In this document: positions 27,466-38,359 of the stretch, piece after piece | Layout of the letters: each line of letters opens with the position of its first letter | How positions within the stretch are numbered: the first letter of the stretch is position 1 | From: Methylocystis rosea SV97 | GTDB lineage: Bacteria > Pseudomonadota > Alphaproteobacteria > Rhizobiales > Beijerinckiaceae | Assembly (NCBI RefSeq): GCF_000372845.1 | Contig: NZ_KB889963.1 | Coordinates: 3,182,304 to 3,246,303, forward strand | Length of the DNA: 64,000 nucleotides | Direction: 5' to 3' | Notes under the pieces: model-generated | Databases searched by the model: none | The model's input: only the letters and a program-made list of their open reading frames with translations | What the model was told of the DNA's origin: nothing | Translations under genes and position numbers: made by a program

Positions 27466-30400
27466 GTGTCGATCCAGATCGCCCTTCACCACATCACCCA
27501 CTACAAATATGACCGCCCGGTCGTGCTCGGTCCGCAAATCGTCCGTCTGCGCCCGGCTCCGCATTGCCGCACGAAAATCTTGAGCTACTCGCTCAAGATC
27601 GCGCCTTCGGAAAATTTCATCAACTGGCAGCAGGACCCGCACGGAAATTGGCTGGCGCGACTGGTGTTCCCCGATAGCGCGAGAGAATTCAAGATAGAGG
27701 TCGATCTGCTGGCGGATCTCGCCGTCTATAATCCATTCGATTTCTTCATCGAGCCTTATGCCGAAGAATTTTCGTTCGCTTATCCCGAGGAACAGAAAAT
27801 TGAGCTTGCCGCCTATCTTGACCCCGAGGACGTGGGCGCCCTGACGGAAGACTTCGTCCGAAGCCTTCCGCGGCAAAAAACGCGGACAATTGATTTTCTC
27901 GTCGAACTCAACGCGCGGCTGCACCGCGACATTCGCTACGTCATCCGGATGGAGCCCGGCGTGCAGGCCCCGGAAGAGACTCTCGCGCTGGGATCGGGTT
28001 CGTGCCGCGATTCCGCTTGGCTTCTCGTGCAGGTCTTGCGCAAGCTCGGTCTCGCGGCGCGTTTCGTCTCCGGCTACCTCATCCAGTTAAAGGCCGATGT
28101 CGATCCGATTGAAGGCCCGAAGGGAACCGATCACGACTTCACAGATCTGCACGCTTGGGCGGAAGTTTTTCTGCCCGGCGCTGGTTGGATCGGTCTCGAC
28201 GCGACTTCGGGACTGTTTTGCGGCGAAGGTCATCTGCCGCTATGCAGCGCGCCGCACTATCGCTCCGCCGCGCCTCTGTCGGGCCTCGTAGAGCCCGCCC
28301 AAGTCGAATTCGGTTTCGAGATGCGCGTCGATCGCATCAATGAGGCGCCGCGCATCACCGCGCCCTTTTCCCATGACGCATGGGGCCGACTTGACGCCTT
28401 GGGCGAAAGGGTCGACGCGGACCTTAAAGCGCTCGACGTTCGCCTCACCATGGGGGGCGAGCCGACATTCGTTTCGATCGACGACTTCGAGTCTCCCGAG
28501 TGGAACACGGCGGCGACCGGCCCCACCAAGCGCGCCCGGGCCGACGATCTTATTCACAGGCTGCGCGAGCGCTTTGCGCCAAACGGGTTTCTGCATTACG
28601 GCCAGGGCAAATGGTATCCGGGCGAAAGCCTGCCGCGCTGGGCCTTCGGGCTCTACTGGCGCCGGGACGGCAAGCCGATTTGGTCGCAGCCGCAACTGAT
28701 CGCCGATATCGCCGAGCCGAAAGGCGCGACCACGGCAGCAGCGGAAGTCTTTGTGCAGGATCTTGCGGAGCGTCTCGGGGTGGGCGCCGAACATGCTTTG
28801 CCGGCCTACGAAGATCCCGCACATTGGATGGTCAAGGAGAGCGTCCTCCCGATCAATGTCGATCCCTCCGATCCCAAGATCGACGACGCGGAGGAGCGCT
28901 CTCGCATGATGCGGGTGTTCGAGCGCGGCCTGAGCAAGCCAACGGGTTTCGTCCTGCCGATTCAGCGCTGGAATGCGCGCGCCGACTCCCAGTCGCGCTG
29001 GACCTCGGAGAAGTGGACGCTGCGTCGAGGAAAGCTGTTCTTGGCGCCGGGCGATTCGCCTATCGGACTGCGGCTCCCGGTTGCATCCTTGCCCAAGCTT
29101 CCCGAAGGCGAATATCCGTTCATCTATCCGCAGGATCCCTTCGCGCCCCGCGAGCCGCTGCCGGAGCCCGGACATTTTCGCCGCATTCAAGGCGGCGGGG
29201 CGACGTCCGGGGGTCACGCGCGCCAAGACGTGCACGAACAGTCCCTTGTCGAGGGCGCCGTGCGCACCGCCTTCACCATCGAACCACGAGACGGCAATCT
29301 CTGCGTGTTCATGCCGCCCGTCGAAACGCTCGAGGATTATCTCGAACTGCTCGAGGCGGTCGAAGAGAGCGCCAAAGCGACCGGGCTGCCGCTCTATATC
29401 GAAGGCTATCCGCCGCCCGACGACCCGCGCCTCGAAGTGATCAAGGTGACGCCTGATCCTGGCGTCATCGAGGTCAATATTCACCCGGCCGCCACATGGC
29501 GGGAGGCGGTCGAAACGACGACCGCGCTCTATGAGGACGCGCGGCGGGCGCGATTGACAACCGCCAAATTCATGATCGACGGACGGCAGATCGGCTCGGG
29601 CGGCGGCAATCATGTCGTGCTTGGGGGCAAAACGCCAGCCGACTCGCCCTTCCTGCGCCGCCCCGACCTTTTGAAGAGCCTTGTGCTTTATTGGCAGCGG
29701 CATCCCTCGTTATCCTATCTGTTCTCCGGACTCTTCATCGGCCCCACCAGCCAATCGCCCCGCGTTGACGAGGCGCGGCACGACTCGCTGTATGAGCTGG
29801 AGATCGCACTGGCGCAGGTGCCGTCTCCCGGCGAAGGCTATGTGCCGCCGTGGCTCGTCGATCGTTTGTTCCGCAATCTGCTGGTCGATGTCGGCGGCAA
29901 CACCCATCGCGCCGAAATCTGCATCGACAAGCTCTATTCGCCCGACGGACCGACCGGACGTCTCGGGCTCGTCGAATTCCGCGCCTTCGAAATGCCTCCC
30001 GACGCCCGAATGAGTCTGGCGCAGCAGCTGTTGCTTCGCGCGCTCGTCGCCTGGTTCTGGCGGGAGCCGCAGCACGGCGATCTGGTGCGCTGGGGAACGG
30101 CGCTGCACGACAAATTCATGCTGCCGCATTTCGTATGGCAGGACTTTCTTGGCGTTATCGATGATCTGCGCCGCGCCGGCTACGCCTTCGAAGAGGAATG
30201 GTTTGAGGCGCAGCGGGAATTCCGCTTTCCGCTCGCTGGAAGCGTCGAGCACGGTGGCGTTCATCTGGAGATCCGCGGCGCGCTCGAACCCTGGCATGTG
30301 ATGGGTGAAGAAGGCGCGAACGGCGCCACGGTGCGCTACGTCGATTCGTCGCTTGAGCGCCTGCAGGTCAAAGCGAAGGGCCTCGTTCCGGGCCGGCACA

Positions 30401-30774
30401 TGATCGCCTGCAACGGACGCCGGGTCCCGATGACCAGCACCGGAGTCCCCGGCGAGGCGGTGGCGGGCGTTCGCTTCAAGGCCTGGCAGCCGCCCTCCGG
30501 CCTGCATCCGACGCTGCCGGTCCACGCGCCATTGACCTTCGACGTGATCGACTGCTGGAGCAGGCGTTCGCTGGGCGGCTGCGTGTATCACGCGACGCAC
30601 CCTGGAGGCCGTAATTACGACGCCTTCCCCGTCAACAGTAACGAAGCCGAAGCGCGGCGCTTGGCGCGATTTGAGGATCACGGGCACACGCCCGGACCTG
30701 TCGATCCGCCGCGCGAGGAGCCAGGCCAAGAGTTTCCGCTGACGCTGGATCTTCGGAGGAGCATTGTCCGCTGA
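27466..30774 (+). CDS. Transglutaminase-like protein fused to DUF2126
   Basis: The 1102-residue protein has a bacterial transglutaminase N-terminal beta domain (about 1-85) and a transglutaminase-like core. The Cys nucleophile is near 180 in [16 protein letters not shown], the His near 229 in [19 protein letters not shown], and the Asp is in LDATSG. Residues from about 300 to the end form DUF2126, with [16 protein letters not shown] and [20 protein letters not shown]. No signal peptide is present. The GTG start is at 27466. The family is predicted to cleave or form amide bonds. It is the first gene of a coupled three-gene operon. Confidence 0.88.
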   Translation: MSIQIALHHITHYKYDRPVVLGPQIVRLRPAPHCRTKILSYSLKIAPSENFINWQQDPHGNWLARLVFPDSAREFKIEVDLLADLAVYNPFDFFIEPYAEEFSFAYPEEQKIELAAYLDPEDVGALTEDFVRSLPRQKTRTIDFLVELNARLHRDIRYVIRMEPGVQAPEETLALGSGSCRDSAWLLVQVLRKLGLAARFVSGYLIQLKADVDPIEGPKGTDHDFTDLHAWAEVFLPGAGWIGLDATSGLFCGEGHLPLCSAPHYRSAAPLSGLVEPAQVEFGFEMRVDRINEAPRITAPFSHDAWGRLDALGERVDADLKALDVRLTMGGEPTFVSIDDFESPEWNTAATGPTKRARADDLIHRLRERFAPNGFLHYGQGKWYPGESLPRWAFGLYWRRDGKPIWSQPQLIADIAEPKGATTAAAEVFVQDLAERLGVGAEHALPAYEDPAHWMVKESVLPINVDPSDPKIDDAEERSRMMRVFERGLSKPTGFVLPIQRWNARADSQSRWTSEKWTLRRGKLFLAPGDSPIGLRLPVASLPKLPEGEYPFIYPQDPFAPREPLPEPGHFRRIQGGGATSGGHARQDVHEQSLVEGAVRTAFTIEPRDGNLCVFMPPVETLEDYLELLEAVEESAKATGLPLYIEGYPPPDDPRLEVIKVTPDPGVIEVNIHPAATWREAVETTTALYEDARRARLTTAKFMIDGRQIGSGGGNHVVLGGKTPADSPFLRRPDLLKSLVLYWQRHPSLSYLFSGLFIGPTSQSPRVDEARHDSLYELEIALAQVPSPGEGYVPPWLVDRLFRNLLVDVGGNTHRAEICIDKLYSPDGPTGRLGLVEFRAFEMPPDARMSLAQQLLLRALVAWFWREPQHGDLVRWGTALHDKFMLPHFVWQDFLGVIDDLRRAGYAFEEEWFEAQREFRFPLAGSVEHGGVHLEIRGALEPWHVMGEEGANGATVRYVDSSLERLQVKAKGLVPGRHMIACNGRRVPMTSTGVPGEAVAGVRFKAWQPPSGLHPTLPVHAPLTFDVIDCWSRRSLGGCVYHATHPGGRNYDAFPVNSNEAEARRLARFEDHGHTPGPVDPPREEPGQEFPLTLDLRRSIVR

Positions 30775-33277
30775 GCGCCCGATTGAAACGGACAAGGCGT
30801 CGCAACGCGTTGCCGCCTGGATCGCTCAATATGCGCCGATGCACGACGCGCCGGATGAGCTTCTCGATCGTGATGGATGTCCGCGTGCGCACTGGCTCCA
30901 GTTCCTCGAATCGCTCGCCGCATTCGGCGATATCGGCCTTGAGCAACGCTTCGCCGCGGCCGGCCGCCGCATCGACGACATGGGAATTTCCTACCGGGTC
31001 CACGGAGAAACCAAGGAGCGCAGTTGGCCGTTAGGGCGTTTGCCGCTTCTGATCCCGGAATCAGAATGGCGCGATATTGCGACTGGCGTCGCACAGCGCG
31101 CCGAACTTCTCGATCAGATCCTGCATGACGTTTACGGCGAGGCGCGGCTTGTCGCGGAGGGCGCCCTGCCGGCCGCAGCCATCACGGGATCGCCTGACTT
31201 CATTCGACCGATGTGCGGAGTCGCGCCGCCTGGCGGACGCTGGCTTCGCTTTTACGCCGCCGATATCGGGCGCGGGCCCGATGGCGCCTGGCGGGTGCTC
31301 GGCGATCGCGCGCAGGCTCCTTCGGGAGCTGGTTACGCCTTAGAAAATCGGATGATCCTGTCGCGCGCGCTGCCGAGTCTCTATCGAGACATGAACGTCG
31401 AACGCCTCGCGCCGTTTTTCCGAGAATTCCGTGCGAGCATTTCCGGCGCGGCGCAACGCGTTGATCCGCGCATCTGCCTGCTGACGCCCGGCCCTTGGAG
31501 CGAGACCTATTCCGAACAGGTGAATCTCGCCCGCTATCTCGGCCTTACGCTGGTCGAAGGCGAAGATCTCGTTATGAGCGATGGCAAGCTGCATGTGCGC
31601 ACCATCGCCGGCTTGAAGCGCGCCGATGCGATTTGGCGTCGCGTCGACGCTGACTGGTGCGACCCGCTGGAGCAGAACGCCGCGTCGCGTCTTGGGGTCG
31701 CCGGGATGTTCGAAGCCATCCGTCGCGGCGCCGTTGTCGTCGCGAACATGCCCGGCGCCGGTCTCATCGAATCGCGCGCGCTGATGAGTTTCCTGCCGGA
31801 GCTGTCGCAACGCCTGCTCGGCGAGAGCCTCAAACTGCCCAATGTCGCGACGTGGTGGTGCGGACGCGAAAGCGAACGCGATCAAATTGTCGAGGCCTTG
31901 AGCGACTACGCGATCAGCGGGGCGTTCAGCGACAGGCTCCCGGGATTTGGCGAACGTCGTGAGGCGTTCGGTCATGCGCTCACCAGCGAGGAGCGCGCGC
32001 GTCTGATCGACGCCATAAATCAGCGCGGCGTCGACTATGTCGCTCAGGAACCTGTCAATCTCTCCACGACGCCAGCCTGGGCCGAGGGCAGGCTGACGCC
32101 GAGACCTTTCGCCTTGCGTGTGTTCGCCGCCGCGACGGCTGACGGTTGGACGGTGATGCCCGGCGGATTCTGCCGAGTCTCCAACCGGCTTAGTGCGCGC
32201 GCCGTGTCGATGGACGCCGGCGCGCAATCGAGCGACGTCTGGGTGTTGACGAGCCATCCGATCGAATGGTCGACGCTGCTGCCGTCCGACGAGGATCCGC
32301 CGATTGTGCGCGCGCTCGGCAATCTGCCGAGCCGCGCCGCCGATAATCTTTTCTGGATGGGACGCTATCTCGAGCGCGCCGAGGCGACATTGCGCGTCGT
32401 GCGGTCGCTCGGGGCGCGGCTGGGCGAACTCCAGCACATCGATCTGCAAGGGCGCCAGTCGATCGAACGGCTTGCGCGACTGCTGATCGCCTGGGGCGCC
32501 GCCCCCGAAGACATGCCGGACATGGACCCGACGCAGATCGCATGGGCGGCGGCCGCAGGCGCCGACAATTACGGTTCAGCGCTTTCTGTCGTGCGCTATG
32601 CAAGACGCGCAGCCTCGATCGTGCGCGAGCGCTTGTCCCAAGATGTCTGGCAACTCATCGGACGTATCGAGACACGCCTGACGCGCGCGGGCGCCGGAGC
32701 GATAACGGAGCCCGAGGCGCTCGAGATCGTGGAGCGTTCGCTCCATACGCTGGCGGCTTTGTCCGGACTGATCGACGAAAATTTCAATCGCGTCGCCGGC
32801 TGGAGCTTTATTGATCTCGGGCGCAGAATCGAACGCGCCATCGGGACGTGCCGCTTCGCCCGGCAATTTGCCGGCGACGACGCGACCGTCGAGACGCTGG
32901 ACGCCCTGCTCGATCTACTCGATTCGCAGATCACCTATCGCTCCCGCTACATCGCCGGCGCCGCACTGGCGCCTGTTCTCGACATGGCCATGCTCGATCC
33001 GTTCAATCCGCGATCCGTCCTCTTCCAGTCGATGCGTATCGACGAACATCTCGCGGCGCTGCCGAATCTGCGAGACGATGGAGTCATGGAGCCGCCGCGG
33101 CGACTCTCCGTCAAGCTGCGCGCCGAGCTCGAGTCGGAAGATGCGCGCCACTTGGACGCCGCGATCATTCTTGGGTTTGAGCAACGCCTGATGTCTCTCG
33201 CCGACAAAATCGCCGAGCGTTATTTCACGCATGGCGCCGATGGCGCCGCAAATTCTCAGCCGTCACGGATCGCGTGA
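30764..33277 (+). CDS. Circularly permuted ATP-grasp protein with alpha-E domain
   Basis: The 837-residue protein joins an N-terminal circularly permuted ATP-grasp domain (about 1-470) to a C-terminal all-helical alpha-E domain (about 510-830). The ATP-grasp part includes [40 protein letters not shown] and [19 protein letters not shown]. The alpha-E part starts [23 protein letters not shown]-grasp enzymes of this kind are predicted amide ligases acting on peptides. The TTG start at 30764 follows GGAGGA and overlaps the upstream stop, and the GTGA at its end couples it to the next gene. Confidence 0.88.
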   Translation: MSAERPIETDKASQRVAAWIAQYAPMHDAPDELLDRDGCPRAHWLQFLESLAAFGDIGLEQRFAAAGRRIDDMGISYRVHGETKERSWPLGRLPLLIPESEWRDIATGVAQRAELLDQILHDVYGEARLVAEGALPAAAITGSPDFIRPMCGVAPPGGRWLRFYAADIGRGPDGAWRVLGDRAQAPSGAGYALENRMILSRALPSLYRDMNVERLAPFFREFRASISGAAQRVDPRICLLTPGPWSETYSEQVNLARYLGLTLVEGEDLVMSDGKLHVRTIAGLKRADAIWRRVDADWCDPLEQNAASRLGVAGMFEAIRRGAVVVANMPGAGLIESRALMSFLPELSQRLLGESLKLPNVATWWCGRESERDQIVEALSDYAISGAFSDRLPGFGERREAFGHALTSEERARLIDAINQRGVDYVAQEPVNLSTTPAWAEGRLTPRPFALRVFAAATADGWTVMPGGFCRVSNRLSARAVSMDAGAQSSDVWVLTSHPIEWSTLLPSDEDPPIVRALGNLPSRAADNLFWMGRYLERAEATLRVVRSLGARLGELQHIDLQGRQSIERLARLLIAWGAAPEDMPDMDPTQIAWAAAAGADNYGSALSVVRYARRAASIVRERLSQDVWQLIGRIETRLTRAGAGAITEPEALEIVERSLHTLAALSGLIDENFNRVAGWSFIDLGRRIERAIGTCRFARQFAGDDATVETLDALLDLLDSQITYRSRYIAGAALAPVLDMAMLDPFNPRSVLFQSMRIDEHLAALPNLRDDGVMEPPRRLSVKLRAELESEDARHLDAAIILGFEQRLMSLADKIAERYFTHGADGAANSQPSRIA

Positions 33278-34155
33278 TTTACGATATCGCTCATCGCACG
33301 ATCTACAAATATGACGCGCCCGTCGCTTCGGCGCGCTGCGCCATGCGCCTGATCCCGCGCAATGATCGCGGCCAAACAGTGCTGTCTCATCGTATTGAGC
33401 TGTCGCCATCGGCGGAAATCCTCAATGAAAGAATCGACTTTCACGGAAACCGGATCTGCGAAGCGCGCATTCTCAAGCCTCATACGAGACTGCAAATCGC
33501 CCTTGCCGCGCGCGTCGCGGTCGAACGGGCGCCGCCTCCTGCGCCGGCGCTGACGCCGGCATGGGAAATCGTGAGGAACGCCGCCTACGCGTCCGACTCG
33601 CTCGCAGCCTCCTCTCCCGCCCATTACATTTATGCAAGCCGCTTTGCGCCGTTGTTCGACGCGGCGACGCATTATGCGCGCAAAAGCTTTACGCCGGGTC
33701 GACCCATTCTCGAAGGCGCAATCGAACTAACGCAGCGCATCCACGCCGACTTCGCCTACGATCCGGATGCGACGCATATTGCGACGCCGATCGCCCAGGC
33801 GTTCGAACGCCGTCGCGGCGTCTGCCAGGATTTCGCGCATATCATGATCGCGGCTTTACGCGGCATTGGATTGGCGGCGTCCTATGTCAGCGGCTATCTT
33901 CGAACCTACGCCGCTCCAGGCCAGGCCCGGCTGGAAGGCGCCGATTCGACCCATGCATGGGTGTCCGTGTGGTGCGGGCCGGAATTTGGCTTCTTCGACC
34001 TTGATCCGACGAACGCGATCGTCGTTGGCAACGACCATATCGCCATCGCCATCGGACGCGACTATGCGGATGTTTCGCCGATCGACGGCGTGATTATCGG
34101 CGCCGGCGATCAAGATTTGGATGTCAGCGTCGACGTGAAAGAAGCAGCGATTTAG
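33274..34155 (+). CDS. Transglutaminase-like cysteine peptidase
   Basis: A 293-residue stand-alone transglutaminase-like protein, shorter than its partner at 27466 and lacking DUF2126. It has an N-terminal beta domain starting [19 protein letters not shown]. The core has Cys in RRGVCQDFAHIMIAALRGIG, His in DSTHAWVSVW and Asp in FFDLDPTNAIVVGNDHI. No leader peptide is seen. It overlaps the ATP-grasp gene by 4 bp (GTGA) and is convergent with hypB. Proteins of this type usually act as amidases or peptidases. Confidence 0.88.
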   Translation: MIYDIAHRTIYKYDAPVASARCAMRLIPRNDRGQTVLSHRIELSPSAEILNERIDFHGNRICEARILKPHTRLQIALAARVAVERAPPPAPALTPAWEIVRNAAYASDSLAASSPAHYIYASRFAPLFDAATHYARKSFTPGRPILEGAIELTQRIHADFAYDPDATHIATPIAQAFERRRGVCQDFAHIMIAALRGIGLAASYVSGYLRTYAAPGQARLEGADSTHAWVSVWCGPEFGFFDLDPTNAIVVGNDHIAIAIGRDYADVSPIDGVIIGAGDQDLDVSVDVKEAAI

Positions 34156-34178
34156 GAAGAACTCCTTTACCGGTGTCT

Positions 34179-35114
34179 TTACACAAGCGCCGGTTCCTTC
34201 GCCGCGCTCATCTGCGCGCGAATCCAGTCGTAAAGCATCTGCATGCCCGCGCCGGTCTTGGCCGAGACTTCAACGATTTCAGCATCCGGATTGACGCGGA
34301 GAATATTCTCTCGCGCCCGCTCCATCGAGAAATCGAGATGCGGCAGAAGATCGATCTTGTTGAAGATGACGAGCTTCGCGGCGCTGAACATATGCGGATA
34401 TTTGAGCGGCTTGTCTTCGCCTTCCGTCGTCGAAAAGATCACCGCCTTGGCGTGCTCGCCGAGATCGAACAGCGCCGGGCAGACGAGATTGCCGACATTT
34501 TCGATGAAGACGAGCGCGCCGACGCTCGGCTTGAGTTCGGAAAGCGCGCGCGCGATCATTTCCGCGTCGAGATGGCATCCGGTCCCGGTGTTGACCTGAA
34601 CCACCGGCGCGCCCGCGGCGCGAATGCGTTCGCCGTCGTTCGACGTCGCCTGATCGCCCTCGATGACGAACAGCGGCAGCTCGCCTGAGAGGTCGGCGAT
34701 GGCGCGCTCGAGCAGCGTCGTCTTTCCCGCGCCGGGCGAACTGACGAGATTGAGCGCCACAATTTCGCGGCCCGCGAGCCATGCCCGGCATTTGGCGGCG
34801 ATCGCGTCGTTCTTCGCGAGAATGCGCGTCTCCAATTCGACGCGTCGGTGGGAATCCTCGTGAGCGTGATCGTGATCGCCGTGATCGTGCGAATGCGCGT
34901 GGCTGTGATCATGCCCGTGCGCGTGACCCTGCTCGTGCCCGTGATGGTGATCATGAGCATGTTGATGTTCGCCATGAAGATGACCGTGGCCATGGTCCCC
35001 ATGCGAATGGGCCGCCCCGTCTTGCTCCGACCCCGCCACGATCTCCGCGCGCGCGCCGGTCTGCAGATTGGTCAATGTAGTCCCCTGCCCTTGGCAGCCG
35101 CAGCTCGTGCACAT
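34179..35114 (-). CDS. hypB: HypB, nickel-handling GTPase with His-rich metal store
   Basis: HypB delivers nickel to the hydrogenase large subunit with HypA, driven by GTP. The 311-residue protein begins MCTSCGCQGQG, the high-affinity metal motif. Residues 36-89 hold 25 histidines in 54 positions, a nickel storage domain. The GTPase has P-loop SSPGAGKT (125-132), FVIEGDQATSNDGERI, the metal-site TGTGCHLD, and NKIDLLPHLD. The start at 35114 overlaps the hypA stop (TAATG). It is the last gene of the hydrogenase operon. Confidence 0.96.
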   Translation of the reverse strand: MCTSCGCQGQGTTLTNLQTGARAEIVAGSEQDGAAHSHGDHGHGHLHGEHQHAHDHHHGHEQGHAHGHDHSHAHSHDHGDHDHAHEDSHRRVELETRILAKNDAIAAKCRAWLAGREIVALNLVSSPGAGKTTLLERAIADLSGELPLFVIEGDQATSNDGERIRAAGAPVVQVNTGTGCHLDAEMIARALSELKPSVGALVFIENVGNLVCPALFDLGEHAKAVIFSTTEGEDKPLKYPHMFSAAKLVIFNKIDLLPHLDFSMERARENILRVNPDAEIVEVSAKTGAGMQMLYDWIRAQMSAAKEPALV

Positions 35115-35452
35115 TATGCAGCCTCTTCGACTTCGATGCTCTTGATGTTCAGCTCTTCGCCGCGCAGACGCTGGAACTGACGAGAGCCGCAGGGACACGC
35201 CGAAAGCATGTCGGGCGTGGGAAACTCCGCGCCGCAAACGTCGCAACGCGCCTCGGCGTCGACTTCGCGGATGTCCAGCGTCGCGTCTTCAACCGGCGTG
35301 CCGCGGGCGACTTCCGGAAAACAGAACGCGACGGCCTGCGGCTCGACGCCCGACAATTTGCCGATCTCGAGCGTCACGCGGCGCACGCTACGCCCTTGCG
35401 CGGCCTGCGACGCCAGTTCGACAATGCTGCAAACAATCGAGAGTTCGTGCAC
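35114..35452 (-). CDS. hypA: HypA, nickel metallochaperone
   Basis: HypA binds nickel through its N-terminal MHE motif and hands it to the hydrogenase precursor. The 112-residue protein starts at GTG 35452 (HELSIVCSIVELA). The zinc site is CDVCGAEF (C70, C73) and ACPCGS (C86, C88). A longer frame reading into hypE on this strand is rejected as a shadow. It sits 10 bp after hypE and overlaps hypB. Confidence 0.94.
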   Translation of the reverse strand: MHELSIVCSIVELASQAAQGRSVRRVTLEIGKLSGVEPQAVAFCFPEVARGTPVEDATLDIREVDAEARCDVCGAEFPTPDMLSACPCGSRQFQRLRGEELNIKSIEVEEAA

Positions 35453-35462
35453 GTCGGCTCCT

Positions 35463-36530
35463 TTAGCAGATGCGCGGCAATTGCTCGCCGACCAGCATGT
35501 CGACGATGCGCCGGCCGCCGAAAATCGTGCGCATGGTGACGCGACCCGGCTCGCCCGCGACGACGCTGCCGATGACGGCCGCCTGCCTCCCCAGCGGATG
35601 CGCCCGCATGGCCTCAACCGCCTGTTCGGCCTCGTCGGGCGGGACAATTGCGACAATCTTGCCTTCATTGGCGAGATAGAGCGGATCGAGGCCGAGAATT
35701 TCACAAAAGCCACGAACCTCATCGCGCAGCGGCGTGACGGCCTCGTCAATGTCGATGGCGACCTGTGCGGCTTCGGCGATTTCATTGAGCACGGTCGCCA
35801 CTCCGCCGCGCGTCGGATCGCGCATGAACCGCGTGTTCGGCGCCGCATCGAGCAGGCTTGCGATAAGGCCCTGCAGCGGCGCGCAGTCGCTCTCGATCGG
35901 CGACTGCAACGCCATATCGCCGCGCGCCCCAAGAATTGCCGCGCCGTGATCGCCGAGCAGCCCGTTGACGAGCACGGCGTCACCCAGTCTCGCGCGATGC
36001 GCGCCAAGCTCGACGCCTGCGGCGACGACGCCAACGCCGGTCGTGGTGATGAACATCTGGTCGCAGGCGCCCTTGTTTACGACCTTGGTGTCGCCGGTGA
36101 CGATCTTCACCCCGGCCTCCTGCGCCGTCGCCGCCATAGACCTTGCGATCTGCCGCAGAAAATCAATCGAGACGCCCTCCTCGATGATGACGGCGCAAGA
36201 GAGATAGAGGGGAAGCGCGCCGCCTACCGCGAGGTCGTTCACCGTGCCGCAGACCGCAAGCTTGCCGATGTCGCCGCCGGGAAAGACCAATGGGTCGACA
36301 ACGAATGAGTCGGTCGTAAACGCCAACCGGTCGCCATATTGCGCAAGATCCAGAAGATCGATCCGCGCCTGATCGTCGAGCGGCGCCAGCATCGGATTTT
36401 CGAAGGCCGCGACAAAGACGTCGTCGATCAAATCCTTCATCGCCTTGCCGCCGCCGCCATGCGCTAGCGTGACGGTCGGCACATGCACCTTGCCGCGCGA
36501 ACGTCGGGGTGGGATGGAAATCATGTTCAT
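35463..36530 (-). CDS. hypE: HypE, cyanide-ligand-forming hydrogenase maturation protein
   Basis: HypE receives a carbamoyl group from HypF on its C-terminal cysteine and dehydrates it to a thiocyanate that becomes the Fe-CN ligand. The 355-residue PurM-like protein has LAHGGGGKAMKDLI, FTTDSFVVDP, GTVNDLAVGGA and DPTRGGVATVLNEIA, and it ends exactly PRIC with the essential terminal Cys. The ATG at 36530 overlaps the hypD stop (ATGA). Confidence 0.97.
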   Translation of the reverse strand: MNMISIPPRRSRGKVHVPTVTLAHGGGGKAMKDLIDDVFVAAFENPMLAPLDDQARIDLLDLAQYGDRLAFTTDSFVVDPLVFPGGDIGKLAVCGTVNDLAVGGALPLYLSCAVIIEEGVSIDFLRQIARSMAATAQEAGVKIVTGDTKVVNKGACDQMFITTTGVGVVAAGVELGAHRARLGDAVLVNGLLGDHGAAILGARGDMALQSPIESDCAPLQGLIASLLDAAPNTRFMRDPTRGGVATVLNEIAEAAQVAIDIDEAVTPLRDEVRGFCEILGLDPLYLANEGKIVAIVPPDEAEQAVEAMRAHPLGRQAAVIGSVVAGEPGRVTMRTIFGGRRIVDMLVGEQLPRIC

Positions 36531-37669
36531 GCGGCGCTCGCCTCGTCGTCGCGGCCCCGCTTTATGCCGCCATATTGGTAGTATGCCGCGCAAGCGCCTT
36601 CCGACGACACCATCAACGCGCCGAGCGGCGTCTCAGGCGAGCAGGCGCGGCCGAACACTTTGCACTGCCAGGGCTTGATGACGCCCTTGAGGACTTCGCC
36701 GCACTGGCATGACTTGGGATCGGCGATTTTTGCATTGGGCACCGCGAATTTGCGCTCGGCGTCAAAGCCCGCATAGGCGTCGCGCACTTTGACGCCAGAG
36801 TGATCGATGGAGCCGAGCCCGCGCCATTCGAAAAATTCGCGCAGTTCATACACCTTCGCAACCGCCTGCAACGCGACGGCGTTGCCCCCTGCCGGCGCGA
36901 CGCGCGCATATTGATTTTCGATCTCGCAGCGTCCCTCGTCGATTTGCCTCAGCAACATCCAGATCGACTGTAAAATGTCGAGAGGCTCGAACCCTGCGAT
37001 CACCATCGGCTTCTTGTAGTAACGCGCGATAAATTCATAGGGCGCATCGCCGATCACCATCGAGACATGGCCCGGTCCCAGAAATCCATCGAGGCGCAGG
37101 TCCGGACTGTCGAGAATCGCCTTGATCGTCGGAACGATGGTGATGTGATTGCAGAAGATCGAAAAGTTCTTGATCCCTTCACGCTCCGCCTGCAGCACGG
37201 TCAACGCCGTCGACGGCATGGTGGTCTCGAAGCCGATGCCGAAGAACACGACCTCGCGCGCGGGATTTTTACACGCGAGCGCCAGCGCATCCATCGGCGA
37301 ATAGACCATGCGCACGTCACAACCGTCGGCCTTCGCCTGCAACAGACTCTTGCGTGAGCCCGGCACGCGCATCGCGTCGCCGAAGGTGGTGAAGATCACC
37401 TCCGGCCGCTCGGCGATGGCGACGCAATCGTCGACGCGTCCCATCGGCAGCACGCAAACAGGACAGCCGGGTCCATGCACGAGTTCGATGGACTTCGGCA
37501 GCATCCCTTCGACGCCGTAGCGGAAGATCGAATGCGTGTGCCCGCCGCAGACTTCCATGATCTGCAGCGGTCGACTTTCGTCGCGCTTCATTCGCGCAAG
37601 CAGGCGCTCGATATCCTTGACCAGAACATCGGCCTTCGTACGATCGCGAAATTCGTCGACATATCTCAT
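36527..37669 (-). CDS. hypD: HypD, Fe(CN)2CO scaffold protein
   Basis: HypD carries a [4Fe-4S] cluster and, with HypC, holds the iron on which CN and CO ligands are assembled. The 380-residue protein has MEVCGGHTHSIFRYG near 38-52 with the conserved Cys and His, HGPGCPVCVLP near 64-75, FFGIGFETTMPSTA, GFLGPGHVSMVIG, and the C-terminal cluster cysteines in CQCGEVLKG, WQCKVFGRAC and SEGACAAYY. The ATG at 37669 overlaps the SIS gene stop. Confidence 0.97.
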   Translation of the reverse strand: MRYVDEFRDRTKADVLVKDIERLLARMKRDESRPLQIMEVCGGHTHSIFRYGVEGMLPKSIELVHGPGCPVCVLPMGRVDDCVAIAERPEVIFTTFGDAMRVPGSRKSLLQAKADGCDVRMVYSPMDALALACKNPAREVVFFGIGFETTMPSTALTVLQAEREGIKNFSIFCNHITIVPTIKAILDSPDLRLDGFLGPGHVSMVIGDAPYEFIARYYKKPMVIAGFEPLDILQSIWMLLRQIDEGRCEIENQYARVAPAGGNAVALQAVAKVYELREFFEWRGLGSIDHSGVKVRDAYAGFDAERKFAVPNAKIADPKSCQCGEVLKGVIKPWQCKVFGRACSPETPLGALMVSSEGACAAYYQYGGIKRGRDDEASAA

Positions 37670-38355
37670 GCCGCGACGTCCTTGCTTATGGCCGAGCCGC
37701 GGTCGTCGGCGAGCAGCGTGTGAACCAGGTCCCACAGGATGTGATAGGCGGCGACGTGACACTCCTGGATGCGGTGGACCGACGTCGTGGGCACGACAAG
37801 GCAATGATCGCAGATCCCAAACGCCATCCTGCCGCCGTCGCCGCCGCTAAAGCCGATGGTCGTCAGACCCATCTCCTTCGCCTTCACGAAGGCGGCGATC
37901 AGATTTGCCGAATTGCCACTGGTGGAGAGGCCGACAAGCCCGTCTCCCGCCCGGCCGTGAGCGATGATCTGGCGCACGAAAATGTGCTCGAAACCTACGT
38001 CGTTGCCCACGGCGGACGTCATCGCCACGTCGGCGGTGAGATTTATCGCTGCAAGCGCTGGCCGACCGGCGGTGATCGGATGGAGGAACTCCACGGCGAC
38101 ATGCGAGGCGTCGCAACTGGAACCGCCATTGCCCATGGTGAACATCCGGCCCCCGCGTCGATAAACGGCGGCAAGCGCCTTCGCCGCGTCGAGCAGGACC
38201 GACGCCTGCTCGCCAAAAAATCTCACGCTGGTCTCGCGCGACTCGCGCGCCTTTTCGGCAATCGACTGCATGAGGCTCGCGTCAACGGCGGCGGGATCCT
38301 GCTCCTTGCCATGCAGGAACGGATAAAGGACCTCCAATGCGCTCTTGCTGGTCAT
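37666..38355 (-). CDS. SIS-domain (GmhA-like) protein inside the hyp operon
   Basis: The 229-residue protein has a sugar-isomerase (SIS) fold: FTMGNGGSSCDASHVAVEFL near 87-106, DVGFEHIFVRQI, and LVGLSTSGNSANLIAAFVKA near 145-165 as the phosphosugar loop. It ends YHILWDLVHTLL. It resembles sedoheptulose-7-phosphate isomerase GmhA, but no heptose or lipopolysaccharide genes are nearby. It lies between hypC and hypD, coupled to hypD by ATGA, so a role tied to hydrogenase maturation or regulation is likely. The substrate is unknown. Confidence 0.88.
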   Translation of the reverse strand: MTSKSALEVLYPFLHGKEQDPAAVDASLMQSIAEKARESRETSVRFFGEQASVLLDAAKALAAVYRRGGRMFTMGNGGSSCDASHVAVEFLHPITAGRPALAAINLTADVAMTSAVGNDVGFEHIFVRQIIAHGRAGDGLVGLSTSGNSANLIAAFVKAKEMGLTTIGFSGGDGGRMAFGICDHCLVVPTTSVHRIQECHVAAYHILWDLVHTLLADDRGSAISKDVAA

Positions 38356-38359
38356 GATC

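Noticed and set aside
28240-29703. A 487-codon minus-strand frame opposite the DUF2126 gene
   Set aside because: Shadow of the transglutaminase/DUF2126 gene, low complexity and no known family.
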